A stretch of DNA of 12,757 bases from Silvimonas sp. JCM 19000 (GTDB taxonomy: Bacteria; Pseudomonadota; Gammaproteobacteria; Burkholderiales; Chitinibacteraceae): NCBI GenBank assembly GCA_001313065.1, contig BBFD01000104.1, positions 1 to 12,757 on the forward strand. Direction: 5' to 3'. Positions 1-6,669 of this stretch are shown here, piece after piece. Under the pieces are notes generated by a model that was not told where the DNA came from, did not search any database, and saw only the letters and a list, made by a program, of their open reading frames with translations. Position 1 is the first letter of the stretch, and the number at the start of each line of letters is the position of its first letter. A program made the position numbers and the translations under genes.

Positions 1-559
1 CAAACTGCGCCAGCGCCGGGTAATCTGCCGCGCGCACCACATCCGGCTGCATCTGCTGCATAAAAGTCCAGGCGGTGGCGATGCTGATACTGGCCAGATC
101 CAGCGTGCCGTCAAAGGCGGGGCGCTGCTGCAAAGCCTGTTCCAGGGCGGCGCAGGCCGCGGCCAACTGCAAGCTCACCCGCTCCAGCCAAGGCGCGTGT
201 TGTTTCTCGGCCGGGCGCAATTGTTCTTCGTACACGATCTGTACGGTCTTCTCATTGGCCGCCAGCGCCAGGCCGGTAAGCCGATAAACCTCGACGCTGG
301 CCGCTGCATCGTCTGGCATCAGTCGGGCACCGTGGCCAGACCAACGCATGGCGTAATCAATGATCAGACTGGAATCCATCAGCGTGCGGCCGTCATCCAG
401 GATCAGCGTCGGCGCTTTGACCACCGGGTTGATCTGGCGAAACCGCTCAAAATGGCGGAACACCGATACGCCTTCGTGTTGATACGGCACATCCAGCACG
501 CTCAGGCAGACGGCGGCGCGGCGCACATAGGGTGAATCCAGCATTCCAATCAACTTCAT
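1..559 (-). CDS. Glutathione S-transferase family protein (3' end beyond window)
   Basis: Reading the minus strand from the ATG at 559 gives 186 uninterrupted codons that run off the left edge. The N-terminus has the thioredoxin-like GST domain: beta strand MKLIGMLDSPYVRR with the S9-x-x-x-R pattern used to activate glutathione in many bacterial GSTs, KAPTLIL with the expected cis-proline near residue 50, and DSSLIIDY (62-69), the glutathione gamma-glutamyl binding signature. The rest is the all-helical C-terminal domain. Family members are about 200-210 residues, so roughly 15-20 are missing. The protein is expected to be cytosolic and to conjugate or reduce substrates with glutathione; the substrate cannot be told. 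It is divergent from the LysR gene starting at 708, a common regulator-target arrangement. This is one of only two genes here without a frame break. Confidence 0.88.
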   Translation of the reverse strand, partial: MKLIGMLDSPYVRRAAVCLSVLDVPYQHEGVSVFRHFERFRQINPVVKAPTLILDDGRTLMDSSLIIDYAMRWSGHGARLMPDDAAASVEVYRLTGLALAANEKTVQIVYEEQLRPAEKQHAPWLERVSLQLAAACAALEQALQQRPAFDGTLDLASISIATAWTFMQQMQPDVVRAADYPALAQF

Positions 560-638
560 GACAGGGCTCTCGTTAGTTAGTCTTGGTGGTGGCGCGTGCC
601 GCCATTGCGGCGCGCATTGCCAGATAGCATGGCTTGCC

Positions 639-672
639 GCTAGTGTAGGCGGACTCATCACCCCCCACTAGC
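639..672. promoter_or_regulatory. Inverted repeat in the GST/LysR divergent intergenic region
   Basis: GCTAGTG at 639-645 and CACTAGC at 666-672 form a perfect 7-bp inverted repeat with a 20-nt spacer. It lies in the 148-bp gap between the divergent GST and LysR genes. LysR regulators usually bind dyads in such gaps and control both themselves and the divergent gene, so this is a candidate operator. No clear -35/-10 pair was identified here, and assignment to this regulator is inference. Confidence 0.35.
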
Positions 673-707
673 CACGATGTTTAACGCAATCCGTCAGGAA
701 AACTAAC

Positions 708-1595
708 ATGAGCCAATTGCCGCCCCTCACTGCGCTGCGTTGTTTTGAAGCCGCGGCCCGCCTTGGCGGGGTGACGCTGGCGGCCCGCGAACTGCATGTA
801 ACGCATTCCGCGGTCAGCCAGCAGATCCGCATTCTGGAAGATTTGATGGGTGTGGCCTTGTTTGTGCGCGAGGCGCGTGGCTGAAGCTGACCGAAGCAGG
901 GCGTTTGTACGCGCTGGATATTCGCGTGCATTTGCGGGGCCTGGCGCAGGCCACCCGCATGGCGCGGGCCCGGCCGCATCAAACCGAGCTGGTGATCGCC
1001 ACGCTGCCGTCGTTTGCATTGCATTGGTTGTTGCCGCGCATGGGACGCTTTCGCGAGCGACATCCGTTCTATCGGGTGCGCTTTCAGACCAGCCTGGAGC
1101 TACAGGATTTACGCCATGGCATGGCTGATGTCGGCATCCGCATGGGGCAAGGGCATTGGCCGGAACTGGAACAACAAGCCTTGTTTGATGACGATTTGCT
1201 GGTAGTGGCATCGCCGTTCTTTAACGGCGGTCAATTGCCAGCCACGCCAGCGGAAGTGGTAAGCAGCAATATCATCCGCAGCACGATGCACCGTGGGACA
1301 ACTGGTGCCAGCAAGCGGGCGTCGAGCAGCCTGACGGCGCGCAGGCTGGTCGGCCAATGATTCCAATATCGTGTTGAGTGCCGTGCGCATGGGCGAGGGC
1401 ATCGCGCTGGAACGCCGTAGCCTGGTCGCCGATGCGCTGCTGCGTGGCGAGCTGGTGCAATTGACCGCGGTGACGGTGCCGTATCCGTACGCGTATTGGC
1501 TGGTATGGCCGGTGCGCGATGTGGCAAACACCAAGCAAGTGCATTTTGCTGAATGGCTGCAAGAAGAAGTCGCAACGTATCTGCAGCAGCCCTAG
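708..1595 (+). CDS. LysR-family transcriptional regulator (GcvA-like), frame broken three times
   Basis: The ATG at 708 follows AGGAAA at 695-700. The first 58 codons give a LysR winged-helix domain ([18 protein letters not shown], then [20 protein letters not shown]). A stop at 882-884 interrupts it, but one extra C near 880 (GGC to GGCC) restores [18 protein letters not shown], the end of the HTH domain. The effector domain follows, with [14 protein letters not shown] typical of the GcvA-like subgroup. Further one-base losses near 1284 and 1354 restore [13 protein letters not shown] and [18 protein letters not shown]. The repaired gene is about 296 codons, the normal family length, and stops at 1593-1595. 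All three breaks are minus-one shifts, so sequencing error is likelier than decay. It probably regulates the divergent GST gene. The family is certain; the ligand is unknown. Confidence 0.85.
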
Positions 1596-1608
1596 CGCGA
1601 ACGGCGGC

Positions 1609-1718
1609 GCCCGCATCTGGCCCCACCTGGCCCAGCCAGAGAAAACCACCGCAAAGTGAGCGTAACAGCCGCTTTGGGTCGTCTTTACTGGCTTTGCAGG
1701 GTGGGGCCAGACGCGGGC
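1609..1718. repeat. Long imperfect palindromic repeat between convergent genes (element A)
   Basis: The arms at 1609-1639 and 1688-1718 are 31 nt each and are imperfect inverted copies: both read GCCCGC-n-TCTGGCCCCACC, then six variable bases, then AGCCAG. Pairing continues inward, with CAAAG near 1653 against CTTTG near 1672. The whole 110-bp unit could fold into one long hairpin. It starts 13 nt after the LysR stop and ends 13 nt before the SDR stop, so it fills the convergent gap and may end transcription from both sides. There is no T-run, so it is not a standard intrinsic terminator. It shares an internal sequence with element B at 3660-3751, which points to a REP or MITE-like repeat family. 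Confidence 0.7.
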
Positions 1719-1731
1719 ACCGCGCGCTACG

Positions 1732-2568
1732 CTATGCCGGGTAGTCGGTGCTGGCGGCCAGGTCGCGCCAGAGCGCGAGTTCAGCGCTGCGGCTGTCGAT
1801 CTTGTCTTGCGCAATCTTTACCGCGTCCGAGCCGACCGGAAAACGCATCGGCGGCGTGGCCGCACTGGCCAGTTGCACCACCACTGCGCCTAGTTTGACG
1901 GGATCGCCGGGTTGCTTGTGGTTACGCGTGGCATAGCCGCAGGCCAGCTGGGCGGCGAACTCGGCGTAATCGGGCACGGTATGCGTGCCGTAGTGCGCCG
2001 AAGTCTCATGCAGAAAATCAGTGCGGAAAGCGCCCGGTTCGATAATGGTGACCTTGATGCCAAACTGTGCGGTTTCCAGCGCCAGCACTTCAGAAAAGCC
2101 TTCCACCGCCCATTTGGTCGCGCCATAAATCGAAGCCCCCGGCGGTGCGCGCAAGCCAGCAATCGAAGACAGATTAAAAATATGGCCGCTGCGTTGTTTG
2201 CGCATCACCGGCAGCACGGCGCGTGTCATCTCGATCAGGCCGAACACATTGGTGGCAAATTGCTGCTGGATGGCCGCGGCGTCGATTTCTTCAAACACAC
2301 CTAACTGGCCGTAGCCCGCGTTGTTGACCAACACATCGATGCGACCAAAGCGCGCTACCGCCGCCGCAACCGCATCCGCCATCGCTGCGGTTTGCGTGAC
2401 GTCGAGCGGCAACGCCAGCAACTGGTCTGCGTTCGCGCCCAGGGTTTGATGCAGTTGCGCCGGATGACGCGCAGTGCCGACCACACGGTCGCCGGCAGCC
2501 AGTGCCGCTTTGGCGATTTCGGCCCCAAGGCCACGGTTGGCGCCGGTAATAAACCAGATCTTGCTCAT
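1732..2568 (-). CDS. Short-chain dehydrogenase/reductase (SDR) oxidoreductase
   Basis: An intact 278-residue classical SDR. The ATG at 2568 is preceded by AAGGAG at 2576-2581 (7-nt spacing); the open frame continues upstream, but that extension resembles nothing and overlaps the AraC gene. Motifs: TGANRGLG (8-15) for cofactor binding, TAR with R34 suggesting NADP(H), NNAG (82-85), SSIAG with catalytic S135, YGATK with Y148 and K152, and PGAFRTDF (178-185). Ser-Tyr spacing is the usual 13 residues. The C-terminal part (residues 186-278) is the substrate-binding region and gives no substrate clue. The enzyme should be cytosolic and act on an alcohol or carbonyl group. It is divergent from the AraC-type gene at 2728, which probably controls it. 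Confidence 0.93.
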   Translation of the reverse strand: MSKIWFITGANRGLGAEIAKAALAAGDRVVGTARHPAQLHQTLGANADQLLALPLDVTQTAAMADAVAAAVARFGRIDVLVNNAGYGQLGVFEEIDAAAIQQQFATNVFGLIEMTRAVLPVMRKQRSGHIFNLSSIAGLRAPPGASIYGATKWAVEGFSEVLALETAQFGIKVTIIEPGAFRTDFLHETSAHYGTHTVPDYAEFAAQLACGYATRNHKQPGDPVKLGAVVVQLASAATPPMRFPVGSDAVKIAQDKIDSRSAELALWRDLAASTDYPA

Positions 2569-2635
2569 GGGATTGCTCCTTGCGTTGAAGTGCCGCCATG
2601 TTGCGCGCTGCCGCTGATAGATCGATAGCCAGATA

Positions 2636-2663
2636 CTGGCAGCCTCTTGCACAATACTGCCAG
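2636..2663. promoter_or_regulatory. Inverted repeat between SDR and AraC genes, candidate operator
   Basis: CTGGCAG (2636-2642) and CTGCCAG (2657-2663) form a perfect 7-bp dyad separated by 14 nt, in the 159-bp gap between divergent genes. ATACTG also occurs as a direct repeat at 2633-2638 and 2654-2659, allowing for shared bases. AraC-type regulators often bind two direct or inverted half-sites at such positions. Binding by the neighbouring regulator is inference, and no convincing -10/-35 pair was assigned. Confidence 0.35.
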
Positions 2664-2727
2664 GCTGACCGCGCGGCGCTTGCATGCGCTGGCCATCACC
2701 GGCACGCTGCACGGCAGGAGAACACGC

Positions 2728-3620
2728 ATGACCCCAGACCAGATTCTTGAAGATTTGCGCCGCCTGGCCCTGCGCCACGGCCAGGCGCGACGTACGCCTA
2801 CGGCGATTGCCAACCTGACCCTGATGCGGGCGGAAGCGCCGACGCCACCCGTGCAGACGGTGTACCAATCCGGCCTGGTGGCGGTCATCCAGGGCCGTAA
2901 GCGCGGGCGTTTTGCTGAGGTCGAATTTGAATACCATCCGGGCCAGTATCTGCTGACCACCGTGGATATGCCGGTGGCGGGCGAGATCATCGAAGCAGCC
3001 CGCAGCAGCCGTATCTGTCGATAGGCCTGACGCTGGACCCCGCCGTGTTGGCTGGCTTGTTGCTGGATTTGCCCGACGTTGAATTGCCTGATTCTGGCAT
3101 CGGCCTTGGCGTTTATCCCATGCATGCCGATTTGCTGGAAAGCCTGCTGCGGCTGCTGCGCTTGCTGGATCGGCCCGCCGAAATCGGCGTGCTGGCGCCC
3201 CTGGCTGAGCGTGAAATCCTGTATCGCCTGTTGCTGGATAATCCGGCGTTGCGCCAGTTGGCACAGCGCGACAGTCGCATTGCACAGATCAACCGCGCCA
3301 TAGGCTGGATCCGCGCCAACTATGCCCAGCCTTTCAGTATCGAAACGCTGGCCGAAGTCAGCATGATGAGCGCGTCCAGCCTGCATCGGCATTTCAAGGC
3401 GGTCACGCGGCTGAGCCCGCTGCAGTTTCAGAAGCGCATCCGTTTGCAGATGGCGCGGCAAATGTTGGCGGGGGCCGATAGCAATGCCGCCGGGGTGGGG
3501 TTTGCCGTGGGGTATGACAGCCCGTCGCAATTCAGCCGCGAATATCGGCGTTTGTATGGCGAGCCACCGGCGCGAGATACGGCGCGTTTACGGATGCAGC
3601 CGCATTTGCAGGCGGTTTGA
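2728..3620 (+). CDS. AraC-family transcriptional regulator, one frame break
   Basis: The ATG at 2728 has AGGAG at 2716-2720. The N-terminal half matches the AraC-type ligand-binding/dimerisation domain (TVYQSGLVAVIQGRKRG, YHPGQYLLTTVDMPVAGEI). The frame breaks near 2998-3002: the run CCC in GCAGCCCGCAG should be CCCC. Adding it gives EIIEA, one residue, then PQQPYLSIGLTLDPAVLAG. The C-terminal third holds the two helix-turn-helix motifs of the family: PFSIETLAEVSMMSASSLHR with HFKAVTRLSPLQFQKRIRLQ, then GVGFAVGYDSPSQFSREYRR followed by LYGEPPARD. Repaired length is 297 residues, normal for the family. It probably activates the divergent SDR gene, an arrangement often seen for this AraC subgroup. 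The effector is unknown. Confidence 0.88.
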
Positions 3621-3659
3621 TCCCGGTTGCAGGGATACCGTGTTTGTACGGGCAGCTGC

Positions 3660-3751
3660 ATAGGGTGGGTCTGCATCCACCTTTCAAAGCCATAACCACG
3701 AGCTGCGATGTTGGCATGCCACTTTGAGTGGTGGGTCGCGACCCACCCTAT
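3660..3751. repeat. REP/MITE-like palindromic repeat (element B)
   Basis: A 92-bp unit with 30-bp imperfect inverted ends at 3660-3689 and 3722-3751. Both ends read inward as ATAGGGTGGGTC, five variable bases, CCACC, two variable bases, TCAAAG. The right end contains a perfect short palindrome around GTCGCGAC. The 32-bp core carries no ORF. It lies 40 bp after the AraC-type gene's stop codon. The sequence TCTG-n3-CCACC-n-T-n-CAAAGCCA of its left half also occurs in element A (reverse strand, about 1689-1711), so both look like members of one dispersed family. There is no transposase here. Confidence 0.7.
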
Positions 3752-3752
3752 C

Positions 3753-3780
3753 GGATCTCTGCCCAGGAGAGATCCTGGGC
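3753..3780 (+). promoter_or_regulatory. Two overlapping, mutually exclusive hairpins
   Basis: GGATCTCT (3753-3760) pairs perfectly with AGAGATCC (3768-3775). GCCCAGGA (3761-3768) pairs perfectly with TCCTGGGC (3773-3780). The two 8-bp stems share bases 3768 and 3773-3775, so an RNA could form only one at a time. They lie directly after repeat element B and about 77 nt before the small flagellar-like gene. They might be a regulatory switch, or simply an adjoining palindromic part of the repeat. No T-run follows. Confidence 0.4.
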
Positions 3781-3856
3781 GGCAGCCCGGCCGCACCTGG
3801 GTATCATCCGCTTTGCCGCGCCGTGCGGCCTTTATCCACTGCCCGGGATTTCCATC

Positions 3857-4082
3857 ATGTCGATTTCTGCACTCGGTTCTGGCCTGGCTGGCATGCAAGC
3901 TACCAAAGCATGGCAAATGGCAGCGCGGGCAAGGTGGCCAGCAGCAGTACCACGGGCGACACCGATGCGATGGCCAGCGGCTGATCGGCGGCGTCGAAGC
4001 CAAGGACGGCTTTGCCGCAGCGGCCAAAGTGGTCAAATCGGCCAATGAAATGATCGGCACGCTGATCAATACCACCGCCTGA
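3857..4082 (+). CDS. Small flagellar rod/hook-like protein (FlgC-like), orphan, two frame breaks
   Basis: The ATG at 3857 begins MSISALGSGLAGMQATK, the N-terminal pattern of axial flagellar proteins. One-base losses near 3909 and near 3982 (GGC for GGCC) must be repaired; the protein then continues MANGSAGKVASSSTTGDTDA, MASGLIGGVEAKDGFAAAAK and VVKSANEMIGTLINTTA, ending at 4080-4082. The C-terminal part resembles the last helix of FlgC-type proteins. Total is about 75 residues, far shorter than FlgC (about 135) or the hook protein, so the central domain is absent. Short proteins of this type are known in flagellated proteobacteria, usually unassigned. No other flagellar gene is in the window. 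The ribosome binding site is weak (GGGA, about 8-10 nt upstream). GCCCG/CGGGC at 4091-4106 forms a small hairpin after the stop. The family call is moderate. Confidence 0.6.
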
Positions 4083-4218
4083 TCCTGCGCGCCCGACCAG
4101 GCGGGCCGTCCCTCTCTGCTTGATCCGCGCCGCACTCGCGCGCCTTCACCTCGCACTATCCCGAAACATACCGTTGGTCGGCCGTCGGCTATTTTTGTAA
4201 TGATCGCTAAATTAATGC

Positions 4219-4247
4219 TTGAAAATTGGCCAGGCGCCAACCATCAT
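4219..4247 (+). promoter_or_regulatory. Candidate sigma-70 promoter with operator-like dyad
   Basis: TTGAAA (4219-4224) and CATCAT (4242-4247) are separated by 17 nt, a fair match to -35/-10 elements (5 of 6 and 4 of 6 consensus positions). In the spacer lies the perfect dyad TTGGC-CAGGC-GCCAA (4226-4240), positioned where a repressor would block RNA polymerase. Transcription would start near 4254 and run through the leader towards the EF-G gene. It is predicted from sequence only. Confidence 0.35.
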
Positions 4248-4253
4248 TAGCGC

Positions 4254-4546
4254 AACCGTTGCTCTCGGCAGCGGGACCCTCGTTGATTACAGGACATCCG
4301 GCAATGCGTACCTACGACAAACTGATCGCCACTATTTGCTCTGGCCAGAAGAGCGCGAGCTTGCGCGCCTCTTCTGGTCGGCCCATGGGCGACGCGTTGC
4401 AAGTAACGCCTGCCCGCGCAAGCCACCGCTATCTATAGCGCGACCGCGCCGCATTCCGGACGGCCGCAGCCCGTGCCATCCGGATGAGCCTCAAGAGCCC
4501 CGTTTGGCACATGCCCTGCGGGGCTTTTTGCTGGATAAACCAAATC
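4254..4546 (+). other. Structured leader or small RNA region upstream of the EF-G paralogue
   Basis: This 290-nt region has no gene I can support firmly. It holds a strong hairpin at 4343-4379: CCAGAAGAG (4345-4353) pairs with CTCTTCTGG (4369-4377) and the stem extends into a GC-rich tip. A further dyad uses TCCGGA near 4455 and again near 4480, and an intrinsic terminator lies at 4496-4529. A possible 44-codon reading frame (4304-4438, start MRTYDKLIATICSG) has AGGA 9 nt upstream and ends before the terminator. It could be a leader peptide, but I recognise no homologue. I matched no known riboswitch class. Either an attenuated leader or an independent small RNA would fit. Confidence 0.35.
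4496..4529 (+). terminator. Intrinsic terminator just upstream of the EF-G start codon
   Basis: AGCCCCG (4496-4502) pairs perfectly with CGGGGCT (4519-4525) across a 16-nt loop and is followed by a T-run to 4529. It ends 17 nt before the ATG at 4547. No promoter-like sequence fits in that gap, so the EF-G gene would need read-through of this hairpin unless the promoter overlaps it. Confidence 0.7.
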
Positions 4547-6562
4547 ATGGAAAACGACAGACTACGTAACATCGGCATCATTGCGCACGTGGATGCAGGC
4601 AAAACCACGACCACCGAACGCATACTTTATTACACCGGTGAAAACCACCGCGTGGGTGAGGTGCACGACGGCGCGGCGACGATGGACTTTGATCCGCAAG
4701 AACAAGCACGCGGCATCACCATCAACAGCGCGGCCACCACGGTGTTCTGGCAAGACCATCAGATCAACGTGATCGACACCCCGGGCCACATCGATTTCAA
4801 CATCGAAGTGAACCGTTCGTTGCGCGTGCTCGATGGCGCGGTGGTGGTGTTTGATGGCGTGGCCGGGGTCGAACCGCAGACCGAAACCAACTGGCGTCTG
4901 GCCGATAAATATGCCGTGCCGCGCATGGCGTTTATCAACAAGCTGGACCGCACCGGCGCTGATTTTTTATCGCGTGCTGGACATGATCCGCGAGCGCCTG
5001 GGCGTGACGCCGCTGGCTTTGCAATTGCCGATCGGTAGCGAAGGCGAGTTCTCGGGACTGGTTGATCTGATTGATCAGGTGGCGCTGACCTGGCCGGCTG
5101 GCGACACGCCGGGCAAGGTAGAACGCAAGCCCATCCCGGATGACTTGCTGGCGGCAACCCGAACCTGGCGTGAAAAGCTGATCGAAACCGTGGTCGAGCA
5201 AGACGATGCCTTGATGGGCGCGTGGCTGGACGGTGTTGAGCCTGATGTAACGCAACTGCGTGCGGCCATCCGCAAAGGCACGATTGCAGGCGCCTTTGTG
5301 CCTGTGGTCACCGGCTCCGCCTTCAAGAACAAAGGCGTGGAGCCGCTGCTGGATGCGGTGGTGGCGTATCTGCCTTCGCCGCAAGACGTGCCGGTACGGG
5401 CGGAAGAACCCATCGAAGCCGATCCGCAAGGGCCGTTGGCTGCCTTGGCGTTCAAGGTAATCCACGATGATCATGGCGCGCTGACGTTTGTGCGGGTTTA
5501 TCGTGGCACGCTCAAAACCGGCGACGTGGTCAGCAATGGCGACGAGCGCGAACGGATTGCGCGGCTGTACGAAATGCATGCCGATCGCAAGGTCGAGAAA
5601 GCCGAAGCCACGGCCGGCGCGATTGTTGCCATTGCCGGGCTAAAGCATACGGTGACCGGCGATACGTTGAGCGCGCAGGGCCATCCTTTGGTGTTGGAGC
5701 GGATTGAAGCGCCCGAGCCGGTGATCGACGTGGCAGTAGAACCGCGCACGACGGCGGATCAGCAAAACATGCTGAAGGGGCTGCAAGCGTTGTTATCTGA
5801 AGACCCGAGCCTGCGTTTGCGCCAGGACACCGAAGCCGGTCAGACCATATTGTCGGGCATGGGCGAGCTGCAGCTGGAAGTGGCGCTGGAAAAACTGCGC
5901 ACGCGTTTCCGCGTGGATGTGCAGATAGGCCAGCCGCAAGTGGCAATGCGCGAAACCGTCGGCGCCACCGCGGAAGTGGTTTATATGCACAAGAAGCAAT
6001 CGGGCGGCCCCGGCCAGTTTGCCGAGGTTGAGCTGAAGCTGGAACGCTGCCGCGGGGCGAAGGCCTGGTGTTTGTTTCGGCCATTGCCGGTGGCGCGATC
6101 CCGCGGGAGTTCATCCCGGCCGTGGAGCAGGGCGTCAAGCGCGCAGCACGTTCCGGCGTGGTAGCGGGTTTTCCGGTGGTGGATGTGCGGGTGACCCTGG
6201 TTGATGGGCGCTTTCATGCCAACGATTCGTCGCCACTGGCGTTTGAACTGGCGGGCTTCTCGGCCTTCCGGCAAGCGCAGCAACAAGCGCGGCCACAGTT
6301 GCTGGAGCCGGTGATGGCGGTAGAAGTGGTGACGCCACCCGATTATCTGGGCGATGTCATCGGCGATATCAACCGTCGCCGTGGCCAGGTGACCGAGCAG
6401 ACCAGCCGCGGCAGCAGCACGGTGCTGCACGCCGAGGTGCCGCTGAAGGCCATGTTTGGTTATATCGGCCATTTGCGGGCAATGAGCTCGGGCCGCGCCA
6501 GCTTCAGCATGCAGTTTGATCACTATGCGGTGGTCAATGCAGCGGCGACGGTGGCAGCGTGA
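4547..6562 (+). CDS. Translation elongation factor G paralogue, two frame breaks
   Basis: A GTPase of the EF-G family that would catalyse ribosomal translocation or a related ribosome-dependent step. G1 [11 protein letters not shown] (13-23), switch I HDGAATMD (40-47) and QEQARGITI (51-59), G3 DTPGH (77-81), G4 NKLD (131-134) and G5 GSAFKNKG are visible. Domains II-V follow, including [13 protein letters not shown] in domain IV, the tip segment FHANDSS with its conserved histidine, and [12 protein letters not shown] in domain V. An extra T in the T6 run at 4963-4968 breaks the frame after GADF, and a lost C near 6045 breaks it after ELKLE (should continue PLPRGEG). Repaired length is about 672 residues against about 700 for housekeeping FusA. 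It is outside any rpsL-rpsG-tuf cluster and has ARGITI where EF-G usually has ERGITI, so I call it a paralogue. The ribosome binding site is weak (GGA at 4532-4534). Confidence 0.88.
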
Positions 6563-6612
6563 ACTGTGCTGCTTTTTTGCGGCATGTGACCATTTGCGTG
6601 CGCTAAAGTGAC

Positions 6613-6648
6613 AAAAAAACGGCCAAACAAGTGTTTGGCCGTTTTTTT
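6613..6648. terminator. Bidirectional intrinsic terminator between EF-G and pta genes
   Basis: CGGCCAAACA (6620-6629) and TGTTTGGCCG (6632-6641) form a perfect 10-bp stem with a 2-nt gap. It is flanked by seven A on the left (6613-6619) and seven T on the right (6642-6648). It can end transcripts from the EF-G gene (stop at 6562) and from the convergent pta gene (stop at 6670). Confidence 0.93.
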
Positions 6649-6669
6649 CTTATGGAACCGTCAGCCGTG

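Noticed and set aside
2569..3285. N-terminal extension of the SDR frame (240 residues) upstream of its ATG
   Set aside because: It lies antisense to the AraC-type gene, lacks any recognisable domain, and the ATG at 2568 has a strong Shine-Dalgarno and the exact start of the SDR fold.
2565..3530. A 321-codon minus-strand frame opposite the AraC-type gene
   Set aside because: The plus strand clearly encodes the AraC-type regulator; the opposite frame is compositionally odd and has no recognisable motif.
4354..4368. GC-rich tip of the 4343-4379 hairpin considered as an intrinsic terminator
   Set aside because: No T-run follows the stem; the true terminator is the one at 4496-4529.
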